A stretch of 54,938 nt of DNA from Candidatus Merdivivens pullistercoris (GTDB taxonomy: Bacteria > Bacteroidota > Bacteroidia > Bacteroidales > UBA932): assembly GCA_017694935.1 (NCBI GenBank), contig JADIME010000093.1:1-54938 (forward strand), read 5' to 3'. The position numbers were made by a program, and so were the translations under genes. The notes below the pieces were generated by a model. It was not told the DNA's origin and made no database searches. It worked only from the letters and a program-made list of their open reading frames with translations. Below, piece by piece: positions 8,006 to 17,392 of the stretch (within the stretch, counting starts at the first letter, position 1; each line of letters begins with the position of its first letter).

Positions 8006-9115
8006 ATGGCTGGAATATATGTGCATATTCCTTTCTGCAGGCGTTTTTGCATATATTGCGACTTTTATTCGGAACTCTCGTTTGAAGAGAGTTCCGAATC
8101 TTTTTTGGATGCCCTTTCCGGCGAGATAAGGTCGCGTTCTTCCTGGCCGTGCGCGTCCGAAGGGATAAGGACATTGTATTTCGGCGGCGGTACTCCTTCC
8201 TTGCTCTCTTGCAGTCAATTCGGGCGGATAATGGATGCATTGCACGGCGTTTTCGACCTTTCCGCTCTGGAGGAAGTCACTGTCGAGGTCAATCCCGACG
8301 ATATATGCCGCAAGCCTTCGGAGTGGCCGGGAACTTTAAGGAAGATGGGCTTCAACCGTGTCAGCATGGGAGTGCAGTCTTTCGATGACGGGGTGCTGAG
8401 GTGGATGAACCGCAGGCATGATGCTTCCGAGGCTGTCAGGGCGTATGAAATATTGCGGGATGCCGGTTTCGACAATATAAGCATAGACCTGATTTTCGGG
8501 TTTTCCGGTCTTGATGATGTTTTGTGGAGAGATACGATAAGGTCGGCCCTGTCGCTCCCCGGAGGTGCCCCGGAGCATATCTCGGCTTATAGCATGTCGC
8601 TTGAACCCGGGAGCGCGCTTTCCGAGATGAACCGCTCCGGCAGATATTCAGAGCCCGATGAAGACGATACGGCGAGGCAATACGCATTGCTGCAGTCCAT
8701 GCTTGCCGGTGCCGGCTATGAGCAATATGAGGTCTCCAATTTTTCCATGCCCCGAAAGATTTCCCGCCACAACAGCTCCTATTGGGACGGGACTCCGTAT
8801 ATAGGTTTCGGCCCTTCCGCCCATTCGCTCACTATAGACAGTCAGGGCCGCCGGGTACGTTCATGGAACGGTTCCGATTTGCAGGCGTACCTTTCCGGCA
8901 ATTCACGTGGAGGTTATGAGATTCTTACGGACGAGGAGGTTTCGGAAGAAAATATCATGCTTGGCCTCCGGTGTGCGTCCGGGGCATCCATCCCGTCGTC
9001 CGATGCGGACCCTTTGGTCGCGGAAGGGCTTCTGATTCCGCTTTCCGGAGGAAGATACCGTATACCGGCGGATAAGTTTTTTATATCGGAGTATATCATA
9101 GGACGCTTGTTATAA
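8006..9115 (+). CDS. hemW: HemW-type radical SAM heme chaperone
   Basis: A 369-residue radical SAM protein. The N-terminus YVHIPFCRRFCIYCDFYSE carries the CxxxCxYC cluster motif with the following residues typical of HemW (formerly mis-annotated as HemN, oxygen-independent coproporphyrinogen oxidase). Further HemW/HemN features are FGGGTPSLL, EVNPDD, RVSMGVQSFDDGVLRWMNRRH and ISIDLIFGFSG. The known role is heme delivery to hemoproteins. True HemN has extra N-terminal sequence that is absent here. It lies 8 bases after the coiled-coil gene. A short hairpin (9138-9154, ATGCGG/CCGCAT) follows and may help end transcription. Confidence 0.88.
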   Translation: MAGIYVHIPFCRRFCIYCDFYSELSFEESSESFLDALSGEIRSRSSWPCASEGIRTLYFGGGTPSLLSCSQFGRIMDALHGVFDLSALEEVTVEVNPDDICRKPSEWPGTLRKMGFNRVSMGVQSFDDGVLRWMNRRHDASEAVRAYEILRDAGFDNISIDLIFGFSGLDDVLWRDTIRSALSLPGGAPEHISAYSMSLEPGSALSEMNRSGRYSEPDEDDTARQYALLQSMLAGAGYEQYEVSNFSMPRKISRHNSSYWDGTPYIGFGPSAHSLTIDSQGRRVRSWNGSDLQAYLSGNSRGGYEILTDEEVSEENIMLGLRCASGASIPSSDADPLVAEGLLIPLSGGRYRIPADKFFISEYIIGRLL

Positions 9116-9249
9116 GGCGTCTATCATACTTTGTGTGATGCGGTTTTCCCGCATAAGATATTTTGTATATATATATTTTGTGGATATTTCCTTGGAAAAA
9201 CGGATATTCGCCATGTAAAAATCACATGGGGATTAATTTTTCAGGAAAT

Positions 9250-11109
9250 ATGAAATATAGATTTGTTTGCTTTGCGGCGCTTTGTCTTTTTGTTTTTGCC
9301 GCATGTGAGGGAACGGACCCGGTACCTCCGGACGATCCGGTAGTGGAAGAACCTGTCCCGGAGATAATGGCGGATTCGGTTCTCGCTTCATTCCCTGTCG
9401 GGGGGGGTGAGTTTTCTTTCTCCTATTATATTAAGGACGCTTGCGAGGGCGGCTCCTTGTCTGCATGGAGCGACGTTTCCTGGATGTCGTCTTTTACGGT
9501 AAGTGCCGATAAGATTTCATTCAAGGTCGCCGAGAACCTTTCCGGGGAGGAACGCAGTTCCGAAATAAAGATGGCCTATTTGTACAATGGCAAGAAGACG
9601 GAAGCTTCTGTGGCCGTTTCCCAGCTTGCCATAGATGTCGTGCCGGGAGACGAGGCCTTTGACATAAAGATAGAGGAACTTTCACAGGTTTATGCCCGTG
9701 TAAGGGTGATACCGGCGGATGCGGACCTGGCCTATTCGTCCATGTTCGTGGAAAAGAGTTTCTATGACGAATTAGGCTCTTCCGATGAAGCGCTGTTCGA
9801 TTATTTGGTAGAGATGTATGAAGGCTACGCTCTCGATGCGGGGATGCCGTTGGAGGATTACCTCGCTTCCCAGAACGGATTGCGGAAAGGCGAAGGGGTA
9901 GTGGAGTTGTCCGGAATGAAGACGGACAGCGAATATTATGCTTTTGCCGTGGGCATGTCGTATGACGGAGAACAGACTACGGGACTTTATAAGGTGCTTT
10001 TCAAGACCCTGTCCCTTGAGTTGATAGACATGTCATTCGATATGGATGTGCGTGTGGACGGGACGGCCGCATATGTTACCATCGAGCCGGACGTTCAGTA
10101 TCAGAGATATGTGTTCGATGCGGTGAACAGCAGTACGATAGCTGTTGAAGACATTCTTTCGGTATATCAGGATTATATATCCTCTGTCATAAAGGACTAT
10201 GTCAATTTCGGCATGTCTGTGGAGCAGGCGGTAATGCAGATTTCCTCGGTAGGTACCGTTACTGATTACAGGTTCGACCTTGATGAATATACTTCCTATT
10301 ATTTGTTTGCCATAGCCATAGACAAGGAAGGCGTCCTCATCTCCCAGCCGGGCGTTACTGAATTTGCCACGGAAGGGGTCAAACAGTCCGATAACGAGAT
10401 AACGATAACCGTGTCTAATATTAAAGAACGTTCCGCCGATTATGAGTTAGTCGCGACTAATGAAGACAACTATGTGTTCGTCTGGCGCGAGGCTTCCGTA
10501 TATGCGGGAATGTCGGATGAACAGATAATCAATGATATCATCTCTCAGGACGAGGTGATGAGGACAAGCCAGTACAGCGGGGACAAAAGCGGCACGTTCT
10601 CAGGACTGAAACCGGGGACCGACTATGTTGTCTACGCTTTCGGCTATTATGGGGGCTTTGCCAATACCGGATTGTTCAAGACATCGTTCACTACCCAGGC
10701 TCAGATGCTTTCGGATGTGACATTCTGGCTGGAACATGAAAAGTATTTTCTCGGTGACGAGGTGAAAGAGATTTATCCTGACCTGTATCCTTATATGGAC
10801 GGAAAGGCCGTGCTGCCTGTCACTGCCATGACTGAGGGTGATGCCGGAGGCTATTTCTACCATGTATTTGCAGGAGACATTACCGATCCGTCCTCTTCTA
10901 ATTACGCGACGGACGACTATCTGTACGAGGCTCTTACCAACCAAGGTTATACCGCTCCTTCCACGTTGCTGTATCTGGATTTCGGGCAGACGTTCACTCT
11001 TGTGGGCTTTGCTTCCGACCATGACGGGCATTACGGGCCTGTCTACAGGGAAGTCATCTTCCTTACAGAGGACGGGGTATCTCCTATAGACGAGTTCAGG
11101 TTGCCATAA
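9250..11109 (+). CDS. Lipoprotein A: BACON-like domain plus two repeated domains
   Basis: A 619-residue lipoprotein (signal with lipobox FAAC, Cys at about 19, followed by an Asp/Pro/Glu-rich tether). After the tether comes a BACON-like beta domain (about 40-130; SWMSSFTVSADKISFKVAENLSGEERSSEI). Two similar domains follow (about 140-260 and 265-380), each with a helical middle and a conserved DxxYYxFAxxxDxEG end, then a related piece and a C-terminal domain (about 490-619) with SDVTFWLEHEKYFLGDEV and LLYLDFGQTFTLVGFA. The C-terminal half is homologous to lipoprotein A' at 12740. Probably outer-membrane and possibly surface-exposed; ligand unknown. First gene of a five-gene same-strand cluster. 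Confidence 0.75.
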   Translation: MKYRFVCFAALCLFVFAACEGTDPVPPDDPVVEEPVPEIMADSVLASFPVGGGEFSFSYYIKDACEGGSLSAWSDVSWMSSFTVSADKISFKVAENLSGEERSSEIKMAYLYNGKKTEASVAVSQLAIDVVPGDEAFDIKIEELSQVYARVRVIPADADLAYSSMFVEKSFYDELGSSDEALFDYLVEMYEGYALDAGMPLEDYLASQNGLRKGEGVVELSGMKTDSEYYAFAVGMSYDGEQTTGLYKVLFKTLSLELIDMSFDMDVRVDGTAAYVTIEPDVQYQRYVFDAVNSSTIAVEDILSVYQDYISSVIKDYVNFGMSVEQAVMQISSVGTVTDYRFDLDEYTSYYLFAIAIDKEGVLISQPGVTEFATEGVKQSDNEITITVSNIKERSADYELVATNEDNYVFVWREASVYAGMSDEQIINDIISQDEVMRTSQYSGDKSGTFSGLKPGTDYVVYAFGYYGGFANTGLFKTSFTTQAQMLSDVTFWLEHEKYFLGDEVKEIYPDLYPYMDGKAVLPVTAMTEGDAGGYFYHVFAGDITDPSSSNYATDDYLYEALTNQGYTAPSTLLYLDFGQTFTLVGFASDHDGHYGPVYREVIFLTEDGVSPIDEFRLP

Positions 11110-11142
11110 CGTAAAATGATGTTTAATAAAACTTTAGAATAA

Positions 11143-12708
11143 ATGACTATGAAAACTTTTAGATTCTTGATGTTGTCAGTGCTTGCCGCAATGTTCATGG
11201 CATCCTGCAATGACAATACTATCGGGCCTGATCCGGATGACCCTACAGAGGTGAGCGTGGTTCTGGACAGGAATGAAATGACATTGATGATCGGAGAGAC
11301 TTCCGAATTGTCCGTGTCCGTTACCCCGGAAGGGACTGAAGTCGAATGGACTTCAGACAATCCTTCGATAGCTTCGGTAGATGAAAACGGCGTTGTTACG
11401 GCCGTGGCGGAAGGCACGGCGGTGATTACCGTAGCGGCCGGCGAAGTGTCCGACGAATGTACGGTAGTCGTTTCACCTGTACCGGTCGAGTCGGTCACCC
11501 TCAGCGAGGAGTATCTCGAAATCAAAGTGGGGGAAACGGAAGTCCTTGAAGTAGTGGTGGCTCCGGAAGGCGCGCAATATGTCCTTTCATGGGAATCTTC
11601 CGATGAAAATATCGCTGCGGTAGTGGAAGGTACAGTATCGGCGGTGGCTGTCGGTACCGCTACTGTGACCGTTACGGCAGGAGACAAGACTGACGAATGT
11701 ATCGTGACCGTAGTCCCTGTCCCTGTCGAGGAAATCGTACTTGACCCGGCAAGCCTTGAACTGACAATAGGAGACGAGACGGTCGTCGAGGCGACAGTGT
11801 TGCCGGAAAACGCGACTGACAAGACTGTCGTATGGTCCTCCTCCGACGAGACCGTAGCCATGGTGGCCGACGGGACCGTTACGGCCATAGGCGCAGGAAG
11901 TGCGGAGATTTATGCCGAGTCCGGGAATATCAGGGCCACATGTCCTGTGACCGTCCTTTATCCTGAGATGGAAGATCCTCAGCTGGGCGATTATTATTAT
12001 TCCGACGGCACCGTTTCATCCAACCTCGATCCTTCGAAGACCCCGATAGCCGTGGTATTCTGGGTAGGCGACCCTACTGAGAACGACCCTGCATTGAAGG
12101 CGGATCATCCTAACTGTACCCACGGTCTTGCAGTCGCAATAGGCGGCGAGATAGAAAGAACCACATGGCAATCGAACTCCAAGACATACGGGAAGACCAT
12201 AAATGAGTGGGTAGAGGCCAATACCGATTTTCTGCCTATCATATCCGATACCGGCGGTTCCGATCCCGATTACCTCAATACGATAATGGGGTACAACAAT
12301 ACCAAGGCCATAGAGGCTTTCAACGCTGATCCCGCAAATGCCGGATGGCCTGTCGATGCCGTAGCCAATACGGTGGCTTACCGCGAGACAGTTCCCGCCC
12401 CTGACGCTTCGAGCGACTGGTATATGCCTTCCGCAAAAGAGATCTCCCTGTTGTTTTCAGGTGATTATGACGACAATATATACAATATATACGATGATGT
12501 CGATGTCAGGGATCTTGTAAACGAAAAGATAAGGCAGATCGAAGGAGCCACAGTTGTGGACAGTTGGGATTATTATTGGTCAAGCACTGAATCGAATATG
12601 ACAAATAATCTTGCTTTTTCGATTTATAATACAAATGGAGCGATATATACGAATGAAAAAGATGCCACGTATATCAATATAAGGCTCCGTTTCGTGCTTG
12701 CATTCTAA
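11143..12708 (+). CDS. Lipoprotein B: three Big_2 domains plus C-terminal DUF1566-like domain
   Basis: A 521-residue lipoprotein (lipobox MASC at about residues 20-23). Three bacterial Ig-like group 2 (Big_2) repeats are easy to see at about 36-115, 117-195 and 197-275, each with the pattern V-x-L-D/E ... L-x-x-x-x-G-E-T ... W-x-S-x-x-x-x-x-A-x-V-x ... G-x-A-x-I/V-T-V. The remaining 245 residues contain WYMPSAKEISLLF and YYWSSTES, as in DUF1566/FISUMP-type domains. Big_2 repeats usually act as stalks that present the terminal domain. A second ATG two codons later (11149) is an equally good start. It lies 33 bases after lipoprotein A and is homologous to lipoprotein B' at 13950. Confidence 0.8.
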   Translation: MTMKTFRFLMLSVLAAMFMASCNDNTIGPDPDDPTEVSVVLDRNEMTLMIGETSELSVSVTPEGTEVEWTSDNPSIASVDENGVVTAVAEGTAVITVAAGEVSDECTVVVSPVPVESVTLSEEYLEIKVGETEVLEVVVAPEGAQYVLSWESSDENIAAVVEGTVSAVAVGTATVTVTAGDKTDECIVTVVPVPVEEIVLDPASLELTIGDETVVEATVLPENATDKTVVWSSSDETVAMVADGTVTAIGAGSAEIYAESGNIRATCPVTVLYPEMEDPQLGDYYYSDGTVSSNLDPSKTPIAVVFWVGDPTENDPALKADHPNCTHGLAVAIGGEIERTTWQSNSKTYGKTINEWVEANTDFLPIISDTGGSDPDYLNTIMGYNNTKAIEAFNADPANAGWPVDAVANTVAYRETVPAPDASSDWYMPSAKEISLLFSGDYDDNIYNIYDDVDVRDLVNEKIRQIEGATVVDSWDYYWSSTESNMTNNLAFSIYNTNGAIYTNEKDATYINIRLRFVLAF

Positions 12709-12739
12709 ACGGCGGCGTGGATAAATAAATACTTTGTTT

Positions 12740-13939
12740 ATGTCGTACCGTAATATATTTACAGTATTCGTTTCTATCATCATGGCTGTCGGATGCGATA
12801 ATCCGGCAGCCACTGTTGATGAGACGGAACCGTATATAATCCCTGTGGGTGATACGGTCATAACCGCCGGTCCTGAAAGCGCCCGCCTCTCTTTGCAGTA
12901 TTCATTGAAAGAGTCCGACGATTACGGCCCCCTGTTCGCTGAATGCGGGGAAGAATGGATTTCCGACTGGGATTATTCCGAAAACGGGACGGTAGGCTTT
13001 ACCGTGTCCGCCAATGAGTCCGGGAATGTGCGCGAGGCAGTGGTAGGACTGCATTATGCGGACAATCCTGCCGTCGTTTACAGGGTAGTGCAATCGGCGG
13101 CATCCGGGAACCCTGACGACCCCGAGAATCCTGATGACCCTGAACAGCCGGACGATCCCGATGATCCGGACAAGCCGGATCCTGATGAACCGTTTTCCAT
13201 AACATTCAATGTGAGCGAAGTACAGGCCCGCAGCGCCGTTGTGGAGGCAATCCCGTCGAGGGACGATGTGATGTTCTATTATAGCGCGGACAAGGCTGGT
13301 CTTTCCGACGGGGAACTCAAAGGCTATCTCGAATCGCTGGCCGCCGTTTACGTGGCAATGGGGGCGGCTCCGGACATACGGAGCGCCATCATGACATATT
13401 TTGCCGGAACAGGACGCTCTAAGACACTGTGTGAAGACCTGTATCCGGATACCGATTATGTCCCGTACGCTTTCGTTTTCGACAGTGAAGGAAACTATGA
13501 GGGAGCTTCCATAAAGGGAGACATATTCCATACTCCCGAGGCCGTGGTGGCGGATGCCGCGATATCCATAGTCTTCGATGAATATTTCAACGGTGACGAG
13601 GTATGCCAGTATTATCCGGCATATGCGGACGCGGCGGGCAGCGCGCTTCTCCCTGTCTCGGTACAATTGACAGGCGATGCGGAGACTTACTACTATTGGG
13701 CATTCGGCGGGGATCTGACAGACCCTGTGGAAAGTCCTGACGATTTAGTCATCAACAATCTGATATACCGGGGAGTTTCTGTCCCCAAGACCGTACTGTA
13801 TCTGGATTTCGATACGGAATATACCATACTTGCGGTAGCGCAGAATTCCGATGAAGAATACGGGGAAGTGTTCCGCGCCCGTGTGGTTCTGGAGCGCGGA
13901 GGGGAGTCACCGGTACAATATTTCGGACAATATTTATAA
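12740..13939 (+). CDS. Lipoprotein A': BACON-like domain, Asp/Pro linker and A-type C-terminus
   Basis: A 399-residue lipoprotein (lipobox AVGC). A BACON-like domain (about 28-125; EWISDWDYSENGTVGFTVSANESGNVREAVVGLHY) is followed by a low-complexity linker of repeated Asp-Asp-Pro-(Asp/Glu)-(Asn/Gln/Lys)-Pro units (about 128-153), one copy of the domain repeated in lipoprotein A (ITFNVSEVQARSAVVEAIPSRDD...), and a C-terminal domain (about 275-399) that aligns with the end of lipoprotein A (EYFNGDEV; TVLYLDFDTEYTILAVA; GESPVQYF versus GVSPIDEF). It is thus a shorter paralogue of A. ATG at 12740 is preferred over a TTG two codons earlier. Gap to lipoprotein B is 31 bases. Confidence 0.75.
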   Translation: MSYRNIFTVFVSIIMAVGCDNPAATVDETEPYIIPVGDTVITAGPESARLSLQYSLKESDDYGPLFAECGEEWISDWDYSENGTVGFTVSANESGNVREAVVGLHYADNPAVVYRVVQSAASGNPDDPENPDDPEQPDDPDDPDKPDPDEPFSITFNVSEVQARSAVVEAIPSRDDVMFYYSADKAGLSDGELKGYLESLAAVYVAMGAAPDIRSAIMTYFAGTGRSKTLCEDLYPDTDYVPYAFVFDSEGNYEGASIKGDIFHTPEAVVADAAISIVFDEYFNGDEVCQYYPAYADAAGSALLPVSVQLTGDAETYYYWAFGGDLTDPVESPDDLVINNLIYRGVSVPKTVLYLDFDTEYTILAVAQNSDEEYGEVFRARVVLERGGESPVQYFGQYL

Positions 13940-13949
13940 AACAAACATT

Positions 13950-15599
13950 ATGAAAAGAATTTTTGCAATCATTGCGGCAATCTTGTCGGTTTCATTGTTC
14001 ACGATGTGCGATAAAGGGCCGGATACGCCTGCTCTGCAGGAACTCCAGTTGGACCGTGCTTCCTTGGGCATGGTCGTAGGAGATGTCGATACAGTATATG
14101 TAAGTACCGTGCCTGCCGGTGCGGAAGTGCTTGAAATAGCGTGCAGTTCAGATAATGAGGATGTCGCCCGTGTCGCCGCTGTCTCCGATTCGTCTTTCAG
14201 GGTAGAGGCTGTAGGCGTAGGAGAGGCGAAGATAACGTTCTCGTCAGAAGGGATAAAGGCGGAATGCGCCGTGAATGTGCAGGAAAGGACTGTGCCTGTC
14301 GAGAGTGTCGGGATAGAGCCTGAGACGTTGGAACTCTTTGTCGGGGACACCGAGACACTGACCGCGCTGGTGCTTCCTTTGGATGCCGATTACGTTCTTG
14401 AGTGGACTTCGAGCGATGCAGGCGTTGCTTCTGTCGATGCTGAAGGCAATGTGGAGGCGCTTTCAGCGGGGACATGCGTTATAAAGGCCACGGCAGGGGG
14501 AATTTCCGATTCTGTAAATGTCATTGTCGAGGGCGTGTCGATCATTCTGTCCGAAGAAACCTACTCCATGGGGATAGGCAACATGGGATGGGTTACGGCG
14601 GAGATAACCCCTGAAGAATATGCCGGCGGGATAGTGGAATGGAGCGTGGACTCGCCTGACGTGGTAGAGCTTATCGTTTATGATGACGAGCCCAATTCGG
14701 CCTATTTCAGTGCGCTTTCACAGGGTACGGCCGTACTGACAGCCACATACAAGGGAGCAAGTGCCGAATGCGTGATTACGGTCGGCAAGATACCGGTAAC
14801 GGAGATCATAGTGACCAACAGCGGCGGAATGGTTATTGACGAACTGACTCTCGGGGAAAACGGCAACCGTGCCGTCATAAGTGCTTTCGTTATGCCGGGA
14901 GATGCTACCGACCAGGCCATTTCATACGAAATCGGCGATACCGGTGTCGCTACTATCGAACAATACCAGGATGAATACGGCAGGTATTTCTGCGATGTCA
15001 CGCCGTGGAACGAAGGAAGCACCGTCCTGTATATTTCGGCAGGCGATTTTACATTGGAATTTCCCGTGAATGTCGTATCGGCCCAGGGAAACAATCCTTA
15101 CGGCCTTTACAATCTGTACGACAGGGAAGGCCTGCACGGTATTGTATGGTGGATCAGCGATGACCGCTCGTCGTTGAAAATCATCTCTATGGACAATGGC
15201 GAAAATCTTGCCTGGGCTACCGCTCCCGTGTCTGCCGGGGTTCCGGAAACGGACGGTCATACGGAAGGGGATGCCAATACGGACATTATACTTGGCAATC
15301 CGGGGGATTTCCCGGCTGCCGAATGGTGCCGGGGGCTTGGGGACGGATGGTATCTGCCGTCGGCCGCTGAAATCAGAAATATATATGTAACTTTGAGACT
15401 TGATTTGGAGGCGGCGCGTACTTCGAATGGAGGAAGCGCTTTCCCGGCAACGGCATGGACCTCGAATGAAAACGAGACAGGCGACCCTGACACTGCCCTT
15501 GCAATGTTCGAGGAATTTACACAATTCTGGAACTGTGCGGAAAAGCCGAAAACTGAAAAATGTGGAGTCATTGCGGCCAAGATAGTGTATTTTGATTGA
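13950..15599 (+). CDS. Lipoprotein B': four Big_2-like domains plus C-terminal DUF1566-like domain
   Basis: A 549-residue lipoprotein (N-terminus KRIFAIIAAILSVSLFTMC, lipobox FTMC). Big_2-type repeats lie at about 27-105 and 108-180, with two more divergent Ig-like units at about 183-265 and 267-365. The C-terminal part (about 370-549) has WYLPSAAEIRNIYVTL and a Trp-Thr-Ser-Asn-Glu motif, matching the WYMPSAKEI/YYWSSTE block of lipoprotein B. It is therefore the paralogue of B with one more stalk domain. It starts 10 bases after lipoprotein A' and its stop overlaps the start of the regulator gene by 8 bases, which argues for translational coupling. Confidence 0.8.
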   Translation: MKRIFAIIAAILSVSLFTMCDKGPDTPALQELQLDRASLGMVVGDVDTVYVSTVPAGAEVLEIACSSDNEDVARVAAVSDSSFRVEAVGVGEAKITFSSEGIKAECAVNVQERTVPVESVGIEPETLELFVGDTETLTALVLPLDADYVLEWTSSDAGVASVDAEGNVEALSAGTCVIKATAGGISDSVNVIVEGVSIILSEETYSMGIGNMGWVTAEITPEEYAGGIVEWSVDSPDVVELIVYDDEPNSAYFSALSQGTAVLTATYKGASAECVITVGKIPVTEIIVTNSGGMVIDELTLGENGNRAVISAFVMPGDATDQAISYEIGDTGVATIEQYQDEYGRYFCDVTPWNEGSTVLYISAGDFTLEFPVNVVSAQGNNPYGLYNLYDREGLHGIVWWISDDRSSLKIISMDNGENLAWATAPVSAGVPETDGHTEGDANTDIILGNPGDFPAAEWCRGLGDGWYLPSAAEIRNIYVTLRLDLEAARTSNGGSAFPATAWTSNENETGDPDTALAMFEEFTQFWNCAEKPKTEKCGVIAAKIVYFD

Positions 15600-17319
15600 G
15601 AAAAAGATACTGATATTGTCAGCGGTACTTTTTTGTGCCGCATGTGCAGGAAGGCATGCCGGGCCGGCGGGCGGTTTCATTGCGGAACTGTCTGCCGTGC
15701 CCGGAGCAGACATGTCAGTTTACGGCTTGTATCGGGACAGCCTCGGGTCGGGTAACGAGGATGCGGCAATGGAATATGCGAGGGAGTTCCTTGACGGGAT
15801 AGACACATCCTGTGTAAATGTCAATGTAGCCTTTCTGTCCGATACTCTGGCAAGGTATTATGCCGGCAAATATGCATATTCGAAAGCGATATCCTATCTT
15901 GAAAGGGCCGAGGATATCTATGAAAAGGCCGGGGAGGAAAAAAGACTTGCCGACGCCCGCTACCTTCTCGGCGACCTGTACAGTACGAAAGGACAGTATC
16001 ACCTGACTCTCGGCCATACCGTGGATGCTCTGGATATATATAAGCGGCTCGGGGATACATTGAACGTGTTGAAATGCTACAACAGCCTGGCGCAGATTTA
16101 TTTTATTTGCGAGGAGCTTCAAACGTCCGCCGAATATCTGGATTTGTACGAGCAGGGCGCGATAGGACTGGATGATACCTTGATGCTGGTAAAGGTGTTC
16201 AACAACAAGGCCGTCCTTGCCGATGCTTTCGGAGATTCGGCGCTTACACGGGAATGCGTTGCAGAGTGTTTGAGCCTGACTTCCGAAATTGATGAAGACA
16301 AAGTCTATGTGAACGTGCTTTTTAACCTGATGCAGATTTCCATAGAGCTTTTTTCCTTTGACGATCCCCTTACCCTTTCCATCTATTCGAAGTTGCTCGA
16401 TGCCAGGGATGTCATGTCCTCAATAGGCGATATTTATCTGTGGGGGAAATATTATTACGTTACGGGAGTATGCCATTATCTGCTCGGGGAAAAGGAAGCT
16501 GCGGCCGCCGAGCTTGAAAAGGCCACGGATATTTTTTCGGAATCCGAGGAAGGAGGGGAATTCGACATGGACCTTCTGGATTGTTACAGGGCTTTGTCCA
16601 TGGTTTACAATGGCCTCGGGGATGTTTCCAAGGCATATTCCGCTTTGTTGGAGAGTGAGAAGATAGACTCTTCGCTCGGGGCGAAAGGCATGTACACCTC
16701 TCTTTTCAAGTACGAAAACGATTTGCTTCTTTCTCAGGAGCGTGAGGCGATGATGGAGCGCAAGAACCAGCAGAAGATGGTAATCATGGCGATAATTTTT
16801 GCCGCCAGCGTGATTGTCGTCATTACGCTTGTCTATTTTTACAGGCGGCTGCTCCGCGTGCAGGCACAGGAGGCTTCCCTGAACAGCAGGAATGACATAT
16901 TGAGGCTGAAAGAGTTGCAGCAGACCCAGATGGACGAGTTGGTCCAGAATGTGATTTCAAAACTTACCCGTATGGGAAATGAACATGGTGACGAGTCCTT
17001 GAAAAACGAGATTTCCAATATATGCGGCGACCTGCGCTCGGCAAGCACTACCGAGAACTGGAAAGAAATAGATTATTTCGTCCCGGAATTCAACAGTGAA
17101 TTTTTTCAAAGGCTGGTCAAGGATTACCCCAATCTTTCCGTCAATGAACGCCGCCTGTGCGTGTTGCTGAACATGAATCTGACCACCAAGCAGATATCGG
17201 AAATCACAAAACAGACTCCGCATAGCATAGACATAGCGAGGGGAAGGTTGAGAAGCAAGTTGGGGATCAAGGACAGGTCGGTTTCCTTGCAGTCGTTCCT
17301 TTCAAAGTACAATCATTGA
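15592..17319 (+). CDS. Membrane-anchored TPR protein with C-terminal LuxR-like HTH
   Basis: A 575-residue protein. An N-terminal signal or lipoprotein-like segment (about 1-20, ILILSAVLFCAAC) leads into TPR repeats (about 50-370), a transmembrane helix (about 395-415, MVIMAIIFAASVIVVITLVYF), a coiled coil (420-480) and a C-terminal helix-turn-helix (about 515-575; LSVNERRLCVLLNMNLTTKQISEITKQTPHSIDIARGRLRSKL). This layout is known in Bacteroidota as a periplasmic-sensor transcription factor. It is last in the lipoprotein cluster and probably controls it by sensing envelope events; that is inference. There is no ATG near the start: TTG at 15592, inside the end of the previous gene, is the only start that keeps the signal segment. 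A strong hairpin follows. Confidence 0.75.
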   Translation: MIEKKILILSAVLFCAACAGRHAGPAGGFIAELSAVPGADMSVYGLYRDSLGSGNEDAAMEYAREFLDGIDTSCVNVNVAFLSDTLARYYAGKYAYSKAISYLERAEDIYEKAGEEKRLADARYLLGDLYSTKGQYHLTLGHTVDALDIYKRLGDTLNVLKCYNSLAQIYFICEELQTSAEYLDLYEQGAIGLDDTLMLVKVFNNKAVLADAFGDSALTRECVAECLSLTSEIDEDKVYVNVLFNLMQISIELFSFDDPLTLSIYSKLLDARDVMSSIGDIYLWGKYYYVTGVCHYLLGEKEAAAAELEKATDIFSESEEGGEFDMDLLDCYRALSMVYNGLGDVSKAYSALLESEKIDSSLGAKGMYTSLFKYENDLLLSQEREAMMERKNQQKMVIMAIIFAASVIVVITLVYFYRRLLRVQAQEASLNSRNDILRLKELQQTQMDELVQNVISKLTRMGNEHGDESLKNEISNICGDLRSASTTENWKEIDYFVPEFNSEFFQRLVKDYPNLSVNERRLCVLLNMNLTTKQISEITKQTPHSIDIARGRLRSKLGIKDRSVSLQSFLSKYNH

Positions 17320-17322
17320 CAG

Positions 17323-17377
17323 AATCATCTGCAGAATACCCCTGCTTGCTCATTACAGGGGTATTCTGCGGATGATT
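17323..17377. terminator. Bidirectional hairpin between the regulator and DUF456 genes
   Basis: Arms 17323-17344 and 17356-17377 are complementary over 22 bases with one mismatch, enclosing an 11-base loop. It sits between two convergent genes. The hairpin is strong, but no long T run follows on either strand. Confidence 0.7.
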
Positions 17378-17392
17378 TATCATTGATGCATT

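Noticed and set aside
8006-9115. Annotation as HemN coproporphyrinogen oxidase
   Set aside because: The protein is short and has the HemW-type N-terminus; the heme chaperone HemW fits better.
11043-11888. Minus-strand Ser/Thr-rich open frame of 281 codons
   Set aside because: Reverse complement of Val/Glu-rich Big_2 repeats; the repetitive composition is a by-product.
13110-13200. Tandem-like repeat DNA in lipoprotein A'
   Set aside because: It simply encodes the Asp/Pro linker; not a CRISPR or independent repeat.
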